Shown here: positions 48,673 to 49,365 of the stretch, piece by piece | Layout of the letters: each line of letters opens with the position of its first letter | How positions within the stretch are numbered: the first letter of the stretch is position 1 | Assembly (NCBI GenBank): GCA_017438865.1 | Contig: JAFRUN010000018.1 | Location: 1 to 49,365, forward strand | Origin: Clostridia bacterium | GTDB taxonomy: Bacteria; Bacillota; Clostridia; Christensenellales; CAG-138 | Length of the DNA stretch: 49,365 bases | Direction: 5' to 3' | Position numbers and translations under genes: made by a program | The notes under the pieces: model-generated | What the model saw: only the letters and a program-made list of their open reading frames with translations | Database searches by the model: none | What the model was told of the DNA's origin: nothing

Positions 48673-49158
48673 TCATTCCCCACTGATAACCTTGACTGCC
48701 TTATAGACATCTGTGCTTGGCGCAAAGTCGTGCTTGTGGTAGGTATAACCTGATTTACGACAGTGGTCTTCCATTCTTTGCGCATTTTGAATTGCGTTAG
48801 TCGTCTTATTTTTCAGCTTTTCATATATAAGAGGATCTTCTTTGCTATAACCGCCGAGTTCTTTAGAAAGCTCGCTGGTTACGTCTTGACTGGAACGAAA
48901 GCCTTTCGTTGTGAAACGAAAATGTGCCAAGAACCAGATTTCAAAGCAGGGGTTTGAAACAATCAGCTGTCCTTCGGTGTCCGCAAGTATTGCTTCTGCT
49001 GAAGCAATTGCAGTATCCTTTTCTGGTTTCAAGTCGTGATCCACGAATGCAAATGCTACGTCGCCAAGTTCAAAATTGAAATCGCAATTGGTTTGGATAC
49101 ATGTTGCGGGGGATCCGGTTCTCGACCGCGATGCAGTCGATGGAAACCGTGACGCCAT
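48673..49158 (-). CDS. RloB-like protein, N-terminally truncated
   Basis: The open frame of 161 codons matches an RloB (abortive-infection associated) domain from about residue 25: VAFAFVDHDLKPEKD, LIVSNPCFEIWFLAHFRF and KHDFAPSTDVYKAVKVI. Family members normally begin with about 60 residues carrying the ILIVCEG-type acidic motif, which is absent. The first 24 residues (MASRFPST...) are antisense-like read-through of another broken gene, so the junction is near 49086. Probably not functional or only a fragment. Confidence 0.65.
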   Translation of the reverse strand: MASRFPSTASRSRTGSPATCIQTNCDFNFELGDVAFAFVDHDLKPEKDTAIASAEAILADTEGQLIVSNPCFEIWFLAHFRFTTKGFRSSQDVTSELSKELGGYSKEDPLIYEKLKNKTTNAIQNAQRMEDHCRKSGYTYHKHDFAPSTDVYKAVKVISGE

Positions 49159-49217
49159 TGTCGTACCCGATTTTCACACACAGTGTCGATATTGTATTGA
49201 CAGCTGATTCTTTTCAT
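49086..49217 (-). pseudogene. Broken small gene (DUF6061-like)
   Basis: Starts MKRISCQYNIDT with RBS AAAGGAG 3-9 nt upstream region, then loses frame at a GTGTGTG run (about 49176-49182). The continuing frame reads VKIGYDNGVTVSIDCIAVEN then RIPRNMYPN before meeting the RloB-like code. This resembles the small DUF6061-type proteins of gut Clostridia (from memory). A one-base loss in the GT repeat and a truncation at the RloB junction are the likely causes. Confidence 0.55.
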
Positions 49218-49228
49218 CGTACACTCCT

Positions 49229-49365
49229 TTATAGGTTGACGGGAAGCCCACCGGGCGGCAGCATTTGAAAATGCTCCAACGCTGCCCGGATGGCGGCTTC
49301 CTTCTCCGGCGGACCATGCGGGAAAACGGAGCTCGGGTATCTCGGGCGGTAGCAGCATTCTCCTA
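49229..49365 (-). CDS. C-terminal fragment of an unidentified gene (continues beyond window)
   Basis: The last 44 codons of a frame entering from the right: YRPRYPSSVFPHGPPEKEAA then a Leu/Ala helix and the end PPGGLPVNL, stop. The stop lies 12 nt before the start of the broken small gene, so the two were probably an operon. Family not recognised. Confidence 0.45.
   Translation of the reverse strand, partial: GECCYRPRYPSSVFPHGPPEKEAAIRAALEHFQMLPPGGLPVNL

Noticed and set aside
42653..49365. Right attachment site of the tRNA-Met element
   Set aside because: Scanned by eye for a second copy of the tRNA 3' half (ATCCGTTCGAATCGGAT and CGCCGCTACCA parts); none of useful length was found, so the right end is not called.

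Overview
The window reads as chromosomal DNA of a GC-rich (mid-50s percent by eye) member of the Firmicutes, class Clostridia, probably an uncultured gut lineage. Pointers are the dnaA-dnaN origin region, DUF951, UPF0371/DUF1846, YsxC/EngB, ThiT, WYL and MreB proteins of Gram-positive type, L,D-transpeptidase and NlpC/P60 wall enzymes, and many lipoproteins with long Thr-Pro-Glu-Pro linkers. The organism cannot be named from sequence alone.

Bases 1-28400 are mostly core chromosome. They hold an incomplete ATP-type PEP carboxykinase (pckA), a series of cell-envelope genes (GH3 lipoprotein, L,D-transpeptidase, a catalytically degenerate NlpC/P60 lipoprotein, a CAT-fold acetyltransferase), a TPP-riboswitch-controlled thiT, and an operon with an alpha/beta hydrolase-like protein, DUF951 and two signal peptidases I. 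Next come dnaA, a probable oriC and dnaN, then small housekeeping genes, engB, mreB, a WYL regulator and a peptidoglycan-binding NlpC/P60 hydrolase. Two phosphodiester-glycosidase (NAGPA) proteins follow, one fused to an RCC1-like propeller, with an LRR lipoprotein between them. A DnaA-box-bearing non-coding stretch lies near 22.2 kb.

Bases 28442-42652 look like an integrated mobilizable element in the 3' end of an elongator tRNA-Met gene. It has a large serine recombinase whose reading frame ends inside the tRNA, a ParB-like protein, a MobV relaxase, a PC4/YdbC-like protein, a RepA-like ATPase and a 1-kb non-coding region with degenerate repeats. Its cargo is a type I restriction-modification operon in the order hsdR - HNH-like - hsdS - membrane protein - membrane protein - hsdM. 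The middle genes are visibly more AT-rich than hsdR and hsdM. The right end of the element was not located.

Bases 42653-49365 are a patchwork: a gutted AAA ATPase, several copies of a dispersed repeat, and a compact RiPP-like cluster. That cluster has a 63-residue peptide with five ACGT-[AK]-D-P repeats, a radical SAM/SPASM maturase and an MDR-family oxidoreductase, and is divergent from a TetR regulator. Two mutually exclusive hairpins separate the peptide gene from the maturase gene. After this come a tryptophan leader peptide with attenuator, a TrpB2-type tryptophan synthase beta chain, an N-terminally truncated RloB-like protein and a broken small gene. The most interesting targets are the ACGT-repeat peptide cluster with its attenuator and the R-M operon with embedded membrane proteins.
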